The position numbers were made by a program, and so were the translations under genes. From positions 1 to 64,000 of the forward strand of contig NZ_AUIF01000042.1 of the NCBI RefSeq assembly GCF_000423565.1: DNA of 64,000 nucleotides, read 5' to 3'. This document shows positions 33,134-41,548 of the stretch, piece by piece (the stretch's first letter is position 1; each line of letters starts with the position of its first letter). Below the pieces are notes generated by a model that saw only the letters and a list, made by a program, of their open reading frames with translations, searched no databases and was not told the DNA's origin. The stretch is from Runella zeae DSM 19591. GTDB lineage: Bacteria; Bacteroidota; Bacteroidia; Cytophagales; Spirosomataceae.

Positions 33134-34255
33134 TTAAGGGGCATATTTGTCTTTGAGATCATTGATGGGTTTTTCTATCAAATGCCATGAAATGGATGCC
33201 ACAATGGTAGTAAGCAAAAATAATATCAAAAACTGGGCAACGTGCATTTGTTGGAATCCTTCGATGCTTCGATTTAGTTTCCCCAACAACCTTACCACGG
33301 GGTGGTTGGCGGGAGAATGGTAGTGATTATACACAAAATTGTGATATACGTATAGACCATAACTGATTTTGCCTAGGTAATTGCTGACGGGGTTTTCCAG
33401 AACCCATTTGAACCAGCCTTTGTAACCCACAATAGCGCCCCCTAAAAGGAACATAAAGAATACAGAGGCAAAGAATCGTTCCCAAATATTGATAGATAGA
33501 TTGTGGTCTTGGTCAACGCCCGATTGGGTGATTTGGACAGACCAATAAAACACCACAGCCAATGCCGCCAAACTTATCCATAAGTACAGACGATTGTTGA
33601 AAATAGACTGAAAAGTAACTCGATGATAAAGCTGGATGTAGGCCATGATTGCTCCTAGCCCGAAAGCGTCCAATGCGGTGGGCATACTGACATATGAAAT
33701 AAACCACGGCTGACCTGTGATGAAAAAATAAGTGCGCAATAAGAGGCTTACTCCAATCAGCACCCCAAAAAAAGGTACCAGAAAGCGTCTTGGGATAAAA
33801 AAGATAAGAATCGGGAAAAAAATGTAAAACTGCTCCTCGACGGCCAAAGACCAAAAATGGTCGGTCACGCCGAGCCATGTTTTTTTGAGGGCAATGTAAA
33901 TATTAGAAGCATACAGAATTTGCCAAAGCTCTTTGCCTCGTACGGAGGGATCGTTGAAAAGCCAGAGTACTGCCAACGAAAGGTAGTAAATAGGAAAAAT
34001 CCGAAGGGTACGGCGGATATAAAACTTTTTCATGTATTGTCCTAGCCCATTGGATTGCCCAAAGAGTTTGTCGCGGCTACTCATCAAAATCCTAGCAATC
34101 AGAAAACCGCTCAATACAAAAAATAAATTAACGCCTAATTTGCCAAAAGGTAGAAAATGAGGCTCGGGAGTCCAGTGATCCCAGAGTACCAATCCAACGG
34201 CCAAAAAACGTAATCCGTCAAGTTGAATTAAATAGTTGTTGTGCTGTTTCACCAA
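33134..34255 (-). CDS. Acyltransferase family 3 (OafA/YrhL type)
   Basis: The 373-aa membrane protein begins LIQLDGLRFLAVGLVLWDHW, with the catalytic-type His in the first helix, and continues with GKLGVNLFFVLSGFLI, RRTLRIFPIYYL and FWSLAVEEQFYIFFPI, all hallmarks of acyltransferase family 3. About ten hydrophobic spans are seen. These enzymes transfer acetyl or other acyl groups onto exported or lipid-linked sugars. Its start overlaps the stop of the 540-aa GT-C-like gene by 7 bases. With the SGNH protein at the end of the cluster it suggests that the glycan made here is O-acylated. Confidence 0.9.
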   Translation of the reverse strand: MVKQHNNYLIQLDGLRFLAVGLVLWDHWTPEPHFLPFGKLGVNLFFVLSGFLIARILMSSRDKLFGQSNGLGQYMKKFYIRRTLRIFPIYYLSLAVLWLFNDPSVRGKELWQILYASNIYIALKKTWLGVTDHFWSLAVEEQFYIFFPILIFFIPRRFLVPFFGVLIGVSLLLRTYFFITGQPWFISYVSMPTALDAFGLGAIMAYIQLYHRVTFQSIFNNRLYLWISLAALAVVFYWSVQITQSGVDQDHNLSINIWERFFASVFFMFLLGGAIVGYKGWFKWVLENPVSNYLGKISYGLYVYHNFVYNHYHSPANHPVVRLLGKLNRSIEGFQQMHVAQFLILFLLTTIVASISWHLIEKPINDLKDKYAP

Positions 34256-35871
34256 TTTGTTTTGATACTTTGTTGCGCTACTTTTTCAAAGGTTACTACG
34301 TCGCAGGGGGCATTTTCAAAATATAACTTCCCCTTACGGTCATAGTGTAGCCAACGCACCCGATACGTACCTGCGGTGACCTCAGAGGCGGGTATTTGAA
34401 CGGATGAACCTTTGGCAAAAAAGCGATTGTAATTAATAATATTACGCAATGAATGCTTTCGTTCGGGTGTAGTTGGAAAAATATACTGATTTTGCTGGTT
34501 TGATAACAATACATACAACCCACCATCGCGCAAGTCATACACTTGATAATCGGGCTGTGCCAAGTTTAGTTTTTGGCCGACAAGCGAGCAGGTTTTACCC
34601 ACCATGAGACTGTCATGTGGAATCTGTATTTTTTCAAACAACAGCCTAGGAGGATGATAGATGGAGCTGGGCTTATTGGTAGGGTCATTGCGCCAGTTGA
34701 AGCAGCTCGTCACATTGAATTTTCGTAGCTGAATCGTATCATAGAGATGATAGTGCTGATTGCTAGCATATAAGAAAGCTGCGCCTACCACAAAAGTCAA
34801 AGTGAGTACTTCTCTAAATCTAGGACTAACCAAGCGGGTCAAATAGGCGATATTAAAGCTTAATAAAAGAGCCGAATATAACTTATAGCGGCTTGTAAGC
34901 ATATTTTCGGGGCCAAGTCCAATGCGTGAGTAAGTCACAATCACCGCTGTGGCCAACGCAAAAAGTACGCCACCTAAGTAAAAATAATCAAACTCATTTA
35001 GCTCAAATTGACGTTTCCAATAACTCCGCAGGATGTAAAGTAAAATACTTAAACTGACAAATAAAGTGAGGCCACCCATCAAAAAGGGCATTTGGGTAGG
35101 GGTATTGCCAAAAGGTAAACCCTCAAATAAGGATCCGCAAAACAGAAGAAAACCTTTGAGGAGGGTCAGCAAGTTGCTACTTCCTTTCACCCCTAAATCG
35201 GTAGGAGGGGCTTTATAATGCCAAAAATAAAGCCCAATACTGATGGCACTAAAAACTACCCAAAAAGAGGATACTTTCCACCGTTTTTGGAGGAGAAGGA
35301 CGCCCAAAGCTAAAGGAAAAATCAGGATGCCATTGCCACTCGTAAAAAGCCCCATGAAAGCCATCGGCACAGCCCATGACCAATGTTTGTCGCGGCGGCT
35401 GAGTCGCCAAAAAGTAAGTACCGCCCAAGCTACTACCCAAAAGTTTTGGATAGCGGCCATGCCCCAAAAAGTATTTTCCCAGAATGCGAGTGAAAACCAA
35501 AAAGTAGCAATCGGCAACGCATACCATACGGCTCCTGGAAGCGGTTTGAAAAATCGAGTAAGTAGCCACCAAATCACTAGCAAAGCTAGGTTTCCGACAA
35601 ACATCAAATGTTCGTAATTGATATGGCCAAAAATCTTATAATCTATAATCGCCACAATGCGTGTAAGTGCAACACGGTGCTCATTGTGCTGAACAAAAAT
35701 GGCGTGTAGTTTATCACCAAGCCCGGTGGCGTTTTCGTATTGTTCGATCGTTGCTTTGAAAGCATGGTCGTCCCATTTCGGTATGTTGATAGCATAGCGA
35801 TTCCAAAGCTGATAATATACAAAAATCAGGGCAAAAGTAACGATAAGTGACGCTAAGGCTCGTTTGTTCAT
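34249..35871 (-). CDS. GT-C-like integral membrane protein (putative glycosyltransferase)
   Basis: The 540-aa product has about ten membrane spans over residues 1-375 and a soluble C-terminal domain of about 150 residues. After the first helix a loop carries an acidic pair (INIPKWDDHAF), the place where GT-C enzymes that use lipid-phosphate sugars have their catalytic DD/DE motif. VQHNEHRVALTRI and SGNGILIFPLALGV are shared with the 569-aa protein at 36915-38624 (VEHRLFYTRFV, FGNGILILGVGAC), so the two are paralogues. It overlaps the acyltransferase gene and lies 8 bases after the transketolase C-half. The sugar and acceptor are unknown. Confidence 0.7.
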   Translation of the reverse strand: MNKRALASLIVTFALIFVYYQLWNRYAINIPKWDDHAFKATIEQYENATGLGDKLHAIFVQHNEHRVALTRIVAIIDYKIFGHINYEHLMFVGNLALLVIWWLLTRFFKPLPGAVWYALPIATFWFSLAFWENTFWGMAAIQNFWVVAWAVLTFWRLSRRDKHWSWAVPMAFMGLFTSGNGILIFPLALGVLLLQKRWKVSSFWVVFSAISIGLYFWHYKAPPTDLGVKGSSNLLTLLKGFLLFCGSLFEGLPFGNTPTQMPFLMGGLTLFVSLSILLYILRSYWKRQFELNEFDYFYLGGVLFALATAVIVTYSRIGLGPENMLTSRYKLYSALLLSFNIAYLTRLVSPRFREVLTLTFVVGAAFLYASNQHYHLYDTIQLRKFNVTSCFNWRNDPTNKPSSIYHPPRLLFEKIQIPHDSLMVGKTCSLVGQKLNLAQPDYQVYDLRDGGLYVLLSNQQNQYIFPTTPERKHSLRNIINYNRFFAKGSSVQIPASEVTAGTYRVRWLHYDRKGKLYFENAPCDVVTFEKVAQQSIKTNW

Positions 35872-35879
35872 CGACCCAA

Positions 35880-36803
35880 TCAGTGAATGAGAGAATGAGA
35901 AAAGGACTGAATAATACTCGCAATATGAGAAGCGTCTAGTCCTGATTGAGTCTGATGGTAATTTTGACTGCCATACAGCCCATTGGGGTAGCCTTGGGCA
36001 GTGAGCGATTTAAAATTTTTAGGATGAATCCCCGCTTCAAGCATTTTGACAGATAGCTGCTGTGCCAATCCGCCGATGCTTACGTGCTCTTCTACTACCA
36101 GTATATTGTCTACCTTGCGGAGAGCCTCGATTACCGTAGGAGTAAGTTGGAGCGGTAAAGTAAGGGCAGTGTATACATCACATTCGTTTTGCAAACCCAG
36201 CTGAGACAGGGCTTTCTGGACATTGGCTACGATAGGGCCTAGGGCAATGATAGCGGTCGAGGCATCGGGTGCGTAATTGATTTTTTTCAATGAACCCGAC
36301 AGTTCGGCTCCTTCGGGAGTGGCTCCACCCACCCCAAGACGTAGATAGGCGGGGCTTTTGTCTTTAAGGATTTGGGTCAAAACAGGCTCTACCTCATCGC
36401 TAAAAGCTGGTATCCAAGTTTTTACGTTTTGAAGACTGCTCAAACAAGCCAAATCCTCAATCGCGTGGTGAGTGCTACCCATGATGCCATAACCATAACC
36501 GCCCCCATTGCCCACCAAAAAAACGGGGAGATTGTGCAAACAAGCGTCATTACGGAATTGCTCAAGACAGCGATACACCACAAAAGGAGCAATGCTGTAG
36601 CAAAATACTTTGTATCCTTTGTAAGCCATTCCGGCGGCTACTCCCACCATGTTTTGCTCGGCTACTCCTGCATTGATAAAACGATTACCTAGTTTTTCTT
36701 GGAGGTTTTCTAAGGCATTGTAGCCCAAATCGCCCGTGATAAATACTACTGATTCATCGGCGAGGGCTAGTTTTTCGATGGCGGCTGAAAATTCTTTACG
36801 CAT
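35880..36803 (-). CDS. Transketolase, C-terminal half (pyrimidine-binding and C domains)
   Basis: The 307-aa protein matches the second half of transketolase: VVFITGDLGYNALENLQ, then FINAGVAEQNMVGVAAGMA with the Glu that activates thiamine diphosphate, GSTHHAIEDLACL, PAYLRLG, and a C-domain ending VEEHVSIGGLAQQLS. The first half is encoded by a separate gene at 40733-41548, with two other genes between. Split transketolases are known from archaea and from sugar clusters. Here the pair sits inside a glycan cluster, so it may make a special ketose or transfer a two-carbon unit onto a precursor sugar, separate from central metabolism. That is inference. Confidence 0.9.
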   Translation of the reverse strand: MRKEFSAAIEKLALADESVVFITGDLGYNALENLQEKLGNRFINAGVAEQNMVGVAAGMAYKGYKVFCYSIAPFVVYRCLEQFRNDACLHNLPVFLVGNGGGYGYGIMGSTHHAIEDLACLSSLQNVKTWIPAFSDEVEPVLTQILKDKSPAYLRLGVGGATPEGAELSGSLKKINYAPDASTAIIALGPIVANVQKALSQLGLQNECDVYTALTLPLQLTPTVIEALRKVDNILVVEEHVSIGGLAQQLSVKMLEAGIHPKNFKSLTAQGYPNGLYGSQNYHQTQSGLDASHIASIIQSFSHSLIH

Positions 36804-36914
36804 GGTTTTTACATCCTTTTGAGTGTATCAACGACTCAGGGATATTCATATAATTGATGAATACAAATACAAATTAAGCAAAATTCAAAGGGTTACCCAA
36901 ATTCTAATAAATGC

Positions 36915-38624
36915 TTAATTGGTAAGGTTACTTTCCTGCACGGCATCAAAATAGGCGGACTGCCATTGGATTGCTAAGGCGTTGTTTACAACATGACCTA
37001 CGCCTACTTGATATTTCCCGGTTGGGAAGTGGCGATAGGTGAGCTCTAGATTGAAGTGTGGGTAATAGTAATCATTCCCCATCATCACCAATCGAATACT
37101 ACGGCGGTTGTACACTGCGGGTACTAAGTAGGTTTTGGATTGTGATAAATTCCGAAAAGCAATGTAATAGTCTTCTTTGAGCGACAAACTAGGTACGTCA
37201 GCTGATATTTTTAAAATCTTATCGTTGGCAGACTGATCCATTTTAAAATGGGGGAATACTGTCGCTTTTTCAGAGACCTTGCCAAAAGGAGACTTTGTAA
37301 TACGATATTGAAGGGCCTTTTCTGCTTTGTCCATAGCGAGCTTGGAGGCTTCTTCCCAGTAGGAAGTATCACGATAAATAAACCACTGATGCGTACTTAC
37401 CCAATTGTGCTGCGCAGCAGTATAAGAACGGCTATATTCGGCAAAAATCTTGTAAAAATGAAAAAATGAAATGAGCCAAAAAATGCCTAATGCTCCCACA
37501 AACCCTCTAAAAAACAATTTCTGTTTTGCCAAAAAAGGGAGCAAACAAAAATATCCCAACACCAAGCCAGCCACCGAATGAATACGATAACGATTGATGT
37601 GCATCAGGATTTCGTCTTTGTCAACCCTCGAAAGACACAACAAAAAGCCTGTCAATACAAAGAAACCCAAACTGCCAATTTGAAAATCGAAAAAGCGGTT
37701 GGGATTAGAGGGCTTTTCGTTGATAGGCGTTTTGAAATATGATTTTAAAAGTCGAACCACGAGATACCCAAAGCAGATTAAAATAAATCCTCCTGCCAAA
37801 ATCGAAGCTATATCGCTCGCTGTAAGTTTCTTGGGCCATTCTTCGCTCCAGTTGAGTGCTGACCCTAAAAATACAAGCAGATTGGTGACTACATATCGGA
37901 AATGTTGGGTGATGTTGTTGAAAGGATTGTTACGGTTTTCAAATTTGGTATAATTTGTAAAATAAACAATCGCGATTACCAAAGCACCCAGGGCCCAAAT
38001 CGAAAGGTCTTTCCAGCGTTTTTGGGCGATTAAAAGACATGCTCCTACGCCTAAAATGAGGATTCCATTGCCGAAGGTATAAGTACACATCAATGCGCTG
38101 CCAAGCGCCCACCAAAGGTGTTTTTGTTGCCTACTTGATAGCCAATGTATGGTAAGAATGGCAAAGAAAGAAACCGAATTGTAGGCCAGGGTAGCGGCAG
38201 GCCACAAAACACCATCGTACGAATAGCAAGGCTGAAAGAGAATAATCGAAACAGGCAACAAATAAATAGCAGAATAATTGGCGAGTTTGAGTTGGCGCCA
38301 GCAAATCACCAAAATTCCCAACAACGAAAGATTCCCTAAAATAATAATCCAATAAAATGAAACTTGTCCACTCACTAAGTACTGAAGTAAGACCACAAAA
38401 CGGGTGTAAAACAACCGGTGCTCTACAAACTGTGCCGTTAGGAGGGAGAGTTTTTCTCCCAAACTTTGGGTAGATACATAGTTGGTTAGAAAATGTAAAA
38501 TCAACTCAAAATCATCTCCTTGAGGTACATCGGCAGCGAAATACCCCAAAAAGAGACAAAAGATGAGCAGTGGAAAAACAAAACTTATATTGGCTAGTCG
38601 AGCTATAGTACTAGAGAATTTCAT
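36915..38624 (-). CDS. GT-C-like integral membrane protein, paralogue of the 540-aa protein
   Basis: The 569-aa protein has about ten spans and a soluble C-terminal part. The loop after the first helix has DVPQGDDFEL, matching the acidic DD site of GT-C transferases. The following FVEHRLFYTRFVVLLQYLV and the later TYTFGNGILILGVG are shared with the protein at 34249-35871. It lies 23 bases downstream of the epimerase-GT2 fusion gene. It is probably an inner-membrane transferase that takes sugar from a polyprenyl phosphate made by that fusion protein; the specificity is unknown. Confidence 0.7.
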   Translation of the reverse strand: MKFSSTIARLANISFVFPLLIFCLFLGYFAADVPQGDDFELILHFLTNYVSTQSLGEKLSLLTAQFVEHRLFYTRFVVLLQYLVSGQVSFYWIIILGNLSLLGILVICWRQLKLANYSAIYLLPVSIILFQPCYSYDGVLWPAATLAYNSVSFFAILTIHWLSSRQQKHLWWALGSALMCTYTFGNGILILGVGACLLIAQKRWKDLSIWALGALVIAIVYFTNYTKFENRNNPFNNITQHFRYVVTNLLVFLGSALNWSEEWPKKLTASDIASILAGGFILICFGYLVVRLLKSYFKTPINEKPSNPNRFFDFQIGSLGFFVLTGFLLCLSRVDKDEILMHINRYRIHSVAGLVLGYFCLLPFLAKQKLFFRGFVGALGIFWLISFFHFYKIFAEYSRSYTAAQHNWVSTHQWFIYRDTSYWEEASKLAMDKAEKALQYRITKSPFGKVSEKATVFPHFKMDQSANDKILKISADVPSLSLKEDYYIAFRNLSQSKTYLVPAVYNRRSIRLVMMGNDYYYPHFNLELTYRHFPTGKYQVGVGHVVNNALAIQWQSAYFDAVQESNLTN

Positions 38625-38647
38625 TATTGATTGAGTAAGATGAAAAG

Positions 38648-40627
38648 CTATTTTTTCCTTTGTTTGACAAGCGTCATAATCTCGTCAGAAGTACGAAATA
38701 CCTTTTCCCCTTTTTGAATTTTAGTTCTGATAAACTTGGGTCGTTTTTTAGTTTCTTCAAATATTTTGCTGATATATTCACCCAAAAACGAAATTCCTAA
38801 CAGTGTTAAACCTCCGAACAAAGTAATTAGGATGATTACCGTCGTGAATCCTTGCGGTGTGTCAGGTGCAATGATGTATTTGGCTAGTATCTGATAAAAA
38901 ATTCCTAATACCGAGCAAGCTGTCAGAATAAAACCGGCATAACTCATCAACTCCAAAGGAGCAAAACTGAAAGAAAAAATAGCTTTTTTAGCCCACCAAA
39001 TATTTTTGCGCCAGTTGTTGGTAGATACGCCAAACATGCGTTCGGGGCGTACATAGTCAACCCCCGTTTGTTTGAAGCCGACCCACGCACGTAGCCCCCG
39101 CAAAAACTGCTCAGTTTCAGGAAGTGCCACCAATTCTTTTACCACTTTACGGTCAATCATCGAAAAGTCGCCGGCATCGCGTGGGATAGGAATATAGCTA
39201 AGGTTTTGGAAGACTTTGTAGAAAGATTTATAAAAAAAGTGAATATGAGGTTTCATTTCACGCTGCACACGCACACCATATACTACATCAAAGCCATTCG
39301 ACCATTTTTCATAAAATTGAGGAATTACTTCAGGAGGGTCTTGCAAGTCACCGTCCATCAACACCACAGCATCGCCCGTCGAAATTTCCATACCGCTCAA
39401 AAATGCCGATTGCGACCCGAAGTTACGCGAGTGTGTAATGCCGATGACATTCGGATCTTTTTGGCAAATTTGATTGATAACTTCTTCCTGATTGTCGGGT
39501 GAGGCATCATTGACAAAAATAATCTCATACCTGACCTTCATTTCATTGAAAGTCTTCACCAAACGTTCGTACATAAACGGAATGGCTTGCGCGTCTTTGT
39601 AGCAAGCAATAATCGCCGTGATGACAGGATTGAGCTTGGGATTGGCAAAAGCAGGCAACAAACGCTCTTCGTATTGATGTGCTTCTTGCCATTCTTTGGT
39701 AAGCCTCAAGCCATCACTCAGCGAAGTACGCGCTTGCCACGCCAAATCTTGTTGGGCTTGAGTAGGGTCACCGTACCATTCAGCTAAGTCCCATCCTCGA
39801 TTGGGCATACTTCCCCACAGAGGCGCATCGGCTATCTTAAAAGTCTGACGTGATACATCCACGAGTTCACGCATGGTGGTTTTGGTACCAGTAGCGATAT
39901 TGTAGGAATTGCCAGCAATCGACGAATTGACTCCTAATGCCGCATCTACAAAGGCTTCTACACAATCGTCGATGTACACAAAATCACGACTAATGTCAGG
40001 AGATACCAGAGGCGGGTATTTGCCTTTTCGGGCTTCTTCGACCAAACGCGGAATGAGTCGGTCGGGTTCTTCCCAGCCGCCGTAGATGGAATAAAGTCTT
40101 AGATTAAGAGCCTTGCGCTGGTGAACTTTGGCATAAAATTCAATCAAATACGCTGCCGAAACTTTTGAGACGGCATAATGACTATTAGGTTTGACGGGGT
40201 CAGTTTCTTTAGGAGCCGTGCAGTTGAAGCCATACTCAGAGCTACTACCTGCATGAATATACACGGTCTCGTCGGTACAGTTTTCCAGAATATTGACGGT
40301 CCCGATGACGTTGGTCTCGTAAGTAAGATTGATATTTTTTTGTTTACTATAAGCACCGTAGGCGGCCAAATTGAAAATAGTACGAGGCTTATACTTTTCA
40401 AAAATTTGCTCGACCGAATTGTTGGAAAGTATATCGCAGTGAACGATGTTTTCAAAGGGAACATCCATGAGCTTGAGGCGCCATGCTTTGGTGGCATCGT
40501 GGGTAAGCGCGTACACATCCTTACGAATGCTGAAGATATCTTTGAAAAGATTGGCTCCAATAAAGCCACTAGCCCCGAACACGAAAATAGGACCTTTGAG
40601 CTGCTGTATTTTGTCGGCGTAAATCAA
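38648..40627 (-). CDS. Fusion of NAD-dependent sugar epimerase/dehydratase and GT2 glycosyltransferase
   Basis: The 659-aa protein has two complete enzymes. Residues about 10-315 are an extended short-chain dehydrogenase: GASGFIGANLF nucleotide loop, catalytic SSSEYG and YAVSK (Tyr-x-x-x-Lys), RDFVYIDDCVEAF. Residues about 333-659 are a GT2 of the GtrB/ArnC type: ITAIIACYKDAQAIPFMYER, FVNDASPDNQEEV, SRNFGSQSAFLSGM, metal site MDGDLQDPPEV, and two C-terminal membrane helices (LELMSYAGFILTACSVLGIF; VIILITLFGGLTLLGISFLG). A linker of only about 20 residues joins them and there is no frame change. It should remodel a nucleotide sugar and load it on polyprenyl phosphate. It lies between the two transketolase half genes. 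Confidence 0.9.
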   Translation of the reverse strand: MIYADKIQQLKGPIFVFGASGFIGANLFKDIFSIRKDVYALTHDATKAWRLKLMDVPFENIVHCDILSNNSVEQIFEKYKPRTIFNLAAYGAYSKQKNINLTYETNVIGTVNILENCTDETVYIHAGSSSEYGFNCTAPKETDPVKPNSHYAVSKVSAAYLIEFYAKVHQRKALNLRLYSIYGGWEEPDRLIPRLVEEARKGKYPPLVSPDISRDFVYIDDCVEAFVDAALGVNSSIAGNSYNIATGTKTTMRELVDVSRQTFKIADAPLWGSMPNRGWDLAEWYGDPTQAQQDLAWQARTSLSDGLRLTKEWQEAHQYEERLLPAFANPKLNPVITAIIACYKDAQAIPFMYERLVKTFNEMKVRYEIIFVNDASPDNQEEVINQICQKDPNVIGITHSRNFGSQSAFLSGMEISTGDAVVLMDGDLQDPPEVIPQFYEKWSNGFDVVYGVRVQREMKPHIHFFYKSFYKVFQNLSYIPIPRDAGDFSMIDRKVVKELVALPETEQFLRGLRAWVGFKQTGVDYVRPERMFGVSTNNWRKNIWWAKKAIFSFSFAPLELMSYAGFILTACSVLGIFYQILAKYIIAPDTPQGFTTVIILITLFGGLTLLGISFLGEYISKIFEETKKRPKFIRTKIQKGEKVFRTSDEIMTLVKQRKK

Positions 40628-40732
40628 AATATAATTGTACTTAAGTAAAAAATCGTTATTATTTAAAACGAGCGTTTTTTGAGAAGATAATTTTACTTTC
40701 TAAAACTGCCTACCACTGAAAGCTAGACGGAG

Positions 40733-41548
40733 TTAAGAAAAATAGAATTGGTTGACGTCGGCTTTGGCTTTCTCATATAGATCATCGCTCATAGGCAAGT
40801 AGTGCCATTCCATGCGATCTTCCATGTACGATACGCCTTTTCCTTTGGTAGTATGCGCAATGATTGCCTTCGGAATCCCATTGTTTCTACTTTTGACTTC
40901 CTCGATTAGCTCAATCATGGCAGCTGGGTCGTGGCCATTTACTTCAAATACGTCAAAGCCAATAGCTTTCCATTTGGTAGGGGAGGCGGTTTCGCCCAAG
41001 ACCTCCGTGGTATTTCCAAAGCCTTGAAGTCCGTTTTTGTCGATGATGAGAATTAGATTGTCTAGTTGATTTTGAATCGCATAGTGGGCTGCTTCCCAAG
41101 TCGTTCCTTCATTGGTTTCACCGTCCGACATCAGAATGAATGAAAGCGCATCTTCTCCCGCAAGTTTTGAGGCATGAGCCATACCTGAAGCAATCGGCAG
41201 GCCGTGGCCTAACGACCCCGTCGCAAACGGAATACCGGCGTGTTTGTTAGGAGCGGGGTGAGCAGGGAGGGTAGTTCCGTCTTTGTAAAATGTATCAAGT
41301 TCGTCGTCAGAGATTTCGCCTAAGTGATTGAGTGCCACATAGAGTGCCGCTGCCGCGTGCCCTTTCGATAAGATAAAAGTATCTTGCACCCTTTTTTGTT
41401 GAATCAGGGCCGCAATCAGTATATCGACACAGCTCAAAGAGCAGCCGATATGCCCTGCATTGGCTTTTTTGTAAAGACTCAGTACTTTCAGACGCAAGTC
41501 CCCGCTGAGTTTTTTATAGTCGATTGAAGTTGTTTGTGTTGCTACCAT
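40733..41548 (-). CDS. Transketolase, N-terminal half (thiamine diphosphate-binding)
   Basis: The 271-aa protein is the first transketolase domain: GHIGCSLSCVDILIA at the start, FILSKGHAAAALYVAL, GSLGHGLPIASGMA, and the cofactor metal motif SDGETNEGTTWEAA followed by LDNLILIIDKNGLQGFG (G-D-G-x-N type, with Ser in place of the first Gly). The C-terminal half is at 35880-36803. Its start codon shares one base with the stop of the GT39-like gene (TAATG), so the two are translationally coupled. The function must be as a heteromer with the separate C-half. Confidence 0.9.
   Translation of the reverse strand: MVATQTTSIDYKKLSGDLRLKVLSLYKKANAGHIGCSLSCVDILIAALIQQKRVQDTFILSKGHAAAALYVALNHLGEISDDELDTFYKDGTTLPAHPAPNKHAGIPFATGSLGHGLPIASGMAHASKLAGEDALSFILMSDGETNEGTTWEAAHYAIQNQLDNLILIIDKNGLQGFGNTTEVLGETASPTKWKAIGFDVFEVNGHDPAAMIELIEEVKSRNNGIPKAIIAHTTKGKGVSYMEDRMEWHYLPMSDDLYEKAKADVNQFYFS

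Noticed and set aside
41548-41548. One-base stop/start overlap as evidence for a fusion of transketolase and glycosyltransferase
   Set aside because: TAATG overlap is normal translational coupling; the frames differ.
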